A stretch of DNA of 64,000 nt, taken from Eukaryota sp. TZLM1-RC. Lineage: Eukaryota > Metamonada: BaSk clade. Numbering within the stretch: position 1 is the stretch's first letter; the number at the start of each line of letters is the position of its first letter. Shown here piece by piece: positions 62,360 to 64,000 of the stretch. The translations under genes were made by a program, and so were the position numbers. The notes beneath the pieces are model-generated. The model searched no databases. It saw nothing but the letters and a program-made list of their open reading frames with translations, and had not been told where the DNA came from. The stretch is from contig JAUPSS010000005.1 in assembly GCA_040285825.1 (NCBI GenBank), positions 930,001-994,000 on the forward strand, read 5' to 3'.

Positions 62360-64000
62360 GTCGAAGAACATAGATCTAACGAAGTCGTACTGATGAACAG
62401 GTTGACCGTATTTGGTGATCGGCGTAAATGCTCTGGTGGGTCCATCGCGATCCCTAACTGTTTTAGCCCAATTGCCAAAGTTAAGAACGAAGTCGAAGAT
62501 CTTCTTGGCGTCAAACGCTTCATTTAACTTAACTAGGCATCTCAGTTTGTCGTCTATTCTTTTCCTCAATTTCTCCTCGTCTGTTACAGGAGTTCTATAA
62601 AGACCGAGGGTGTCGACGAGAGAATCTCTAGGAGCATTCGTTCCTAGGGGTTGCGTGGGTATAGATGATTTTATAACAGATGCTTGTGTAGGAGTTGCTT
62701 CACAAGAAGCTCTCCTAGATGCCAGAGGCCCTACAGAAGGTGTACTATATAGGTTCATATTCCTCTCTTCTGAAGGCAATGTTTCGCCCAACTTTATGAT
62801 AAATCTTGTCTTAGGAGGTTCCTCCTGCACAGGTACAGTCTGGGCTGGTGGTCTTAAATCCACCCAATCTGGTGCATCTTTAGATCCTCTAGGGACCCCT
62901 GCTAGTTTATGATCATATGGAAGGCAACTGCTCTTTATTAAGACATTCTCAAAAACATTTTGGTCGGGCCAGCTATCAACCCATGCCTTAAGTTTAGCCA
63001 TCCATGCATCAGGGTATACTAGTTTTAACTTGTTGGGGCCAACACATTGCTCTTTCAATTCAATTACCCTCGTGCCTATTTCTCTAATATAGGACTCTTT
63101 GGTATGAAATTGAAGGGTGTCACCTCGAGATTCATCGAATCTGCCCCCAAGCATAATAAGAATGTCCGCAATGGAATCTTTTGGGTGTACATTCTCCACT
63201 AGGAAATGCCTTACGACGCCTCTAAGGTTTCTACCTTGTTGATTATGAGGATACATTTTAGCTATCCAAAATAGTCTGTCGTAAGCTTCTTGATTTCCAC
63301 TGAAATATATTTTGTGGTCATCAATTGCATCCCTATGCCATTTGGCAGGCCTGGGAGTAGCAGCTTGATACTTTGAACGAGGTGCGCTAAAATAGCAATC
63401 CTCGACTGCACTCATTCCACACGAGACTGCCGAATCGGTAAGATCATCCAATCTCTTTAAAAGATTTGGACTTTGATCATAACTCTCGTAGACGACGTCG
63501 TCAAGTGTTTTGCCGTGGGCTTCCCCAAAGAGGAAGGGCCAACGTTTCGCTAAATAGTCACGTCGCACCTTCTCACATTCGGCTGGGTCTACGTCTCCCG
63601 CAAAACGCTCTGACTCATTCTCAGCCATTTTTAATAATTCGTCATCACTCCAATCCAGTATATCTTCGGGAGGATTGGCGATGAGGTCCAATAAGAAATC
63701 TCTAGTTACAGCCTCAACTGCCTTTGCTAATTTCCTGCGGTAAAGACCCTGAGAAGTCCTTTCCGTAGATGGGAAACTAGGAGTTGGATTAGGAGAATTG
63801 GGTGTATGAGGTGGTTCATCATCGCTCTCATCCCCTCTCCTGCTGTAGTTCTGATTAAGAGATCCTCTGGAATCACTTTGAGGTTCCTCACTTGAGCTGA
63901 TGTCAGAAGTAGGTGAGGAGGGAGTTTTACGTGAGGAGCCAGTCGTAGACTGTTGCTCGCCTTCACCTCCTTCACCTTCTGTACAAGCGTCAGATTTGGT
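62339..64000 (-). pseudogene. gypsy-like gag fragment J (open to the window edge)
   Basis: On the minus strand one frame is open from the window edge to a stop at 62339-62341, about 553 codons. The N-terminal part is rich in Ser, Pro and acidic residues, as in gag B. The end reads FDFVLNFGNWAKTVRDRDG and KYGQPVHQYDFVRSMFFD. This parallels gag B (FLLKFQTWDKYGRK and RLGPPIHHYDLFRSMMIS). The frame then runs into an AAC repeat and stops, so the zinc finger, protease and RT are missing. It overlaps the 3' end of the RING/B-box gene by about 20 bases. Confidence 0.8.

Noticed and set aside
1-64000. CRISPR arrays, operons, bacterial mobile islands, rRNA genes
   Set aside because: Nothing of this kind is seen. 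The gene families and introns are eukaryotic, and repeats are explained by retrotransposons and AT tracts.

Overview
The window is 64 kb of AT-rich genomic DNA from a unicellular eukaryote. Seven host genes look intact: a secreted short-chain dehydrogenase, a TMEM115-like rhomboid relative, a mannose-6-phosphate-receptor/ATG27-like sorting receptor, the ribosome assembly factor LTV1, a TMC channel homologue, a TOM1/TOM3-like seven-span membrane protein and a RING/B-box protein. None is bacterial in type. Splitting the broken reading frames at GT...AG boundaries shows introns of only 24-34 nt. Most have a CTAAC/TTAAC-like branch point a few bases before the CAG acceptor. That arrangement resembles metamonad introns (Giardia, Trichomonas). 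It is a hint about the lineage, not an identification.

More than half of the window is retrotransposon. (1) Ty3/gypsy-like elements with very short LTRs (79-143 bp): copy A (1-5059), copy B (50820-58953, minus), a decayed copy H (about 44980-47425), a family-I tail split into 22848-22891 and 27214-27759, and a gag fragment J at the right edge (62339-64000). (2) A gag-only LTR family, here called GOL, with three copies (21577-22685, 51618-52720, and 26316-27142 minus). Each has a 4-bp target duplication and each lies inside another transposon. (3) Non-LTR retrotransposons with a CCHC zinc knuckle, a reverse transcriptase and a C-terminal restriction-like endonuclease. They fall into at least five related families (NL1-NL5 here). 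Most copies are 5'-truncated, and five insertions have 9-12 bp target duplications. (4) A hAT transposase remnant.

Layout: gypsy A (1-5059); remnants (5060-7318); NL1 and NL2 copies (7330-12118); host genes SDR, TMEM115-like and M6PR/ATG27-like (12164-17598); a nested transposon pile (18640-31412); an EF-hand gene split in two by 4 kb of inserted DNA (31690-36303); LTV1 (37677-39017); fragments; TMC and TOM-like genes head to head (41453-44398), ending in a telomere-like repeat; decayed gypsy H, NL and hAT remnants (44980-50440); a truncated TspO-like gene; gypsy B with a nested GOL copy (50820-58953); a second EF-hand remnant; and the RING/B-box gene abutting gypsy gag J.

The receptor (endosome/lysosome sorting) and TMEM115-like (Golgi) genes are both secretory-pathway functions. 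LTV1 serves 40S export. TMC and TOM-like are multi-span membrane proteins. There is no sign of operons. The most notable signals are the micro-introns, the GOL family sharing a 13-nt putative primer site with the gypsy elements, and the precisely split EF-hand gene. Family assignments come from reading motifs by eye. No database search was possible.
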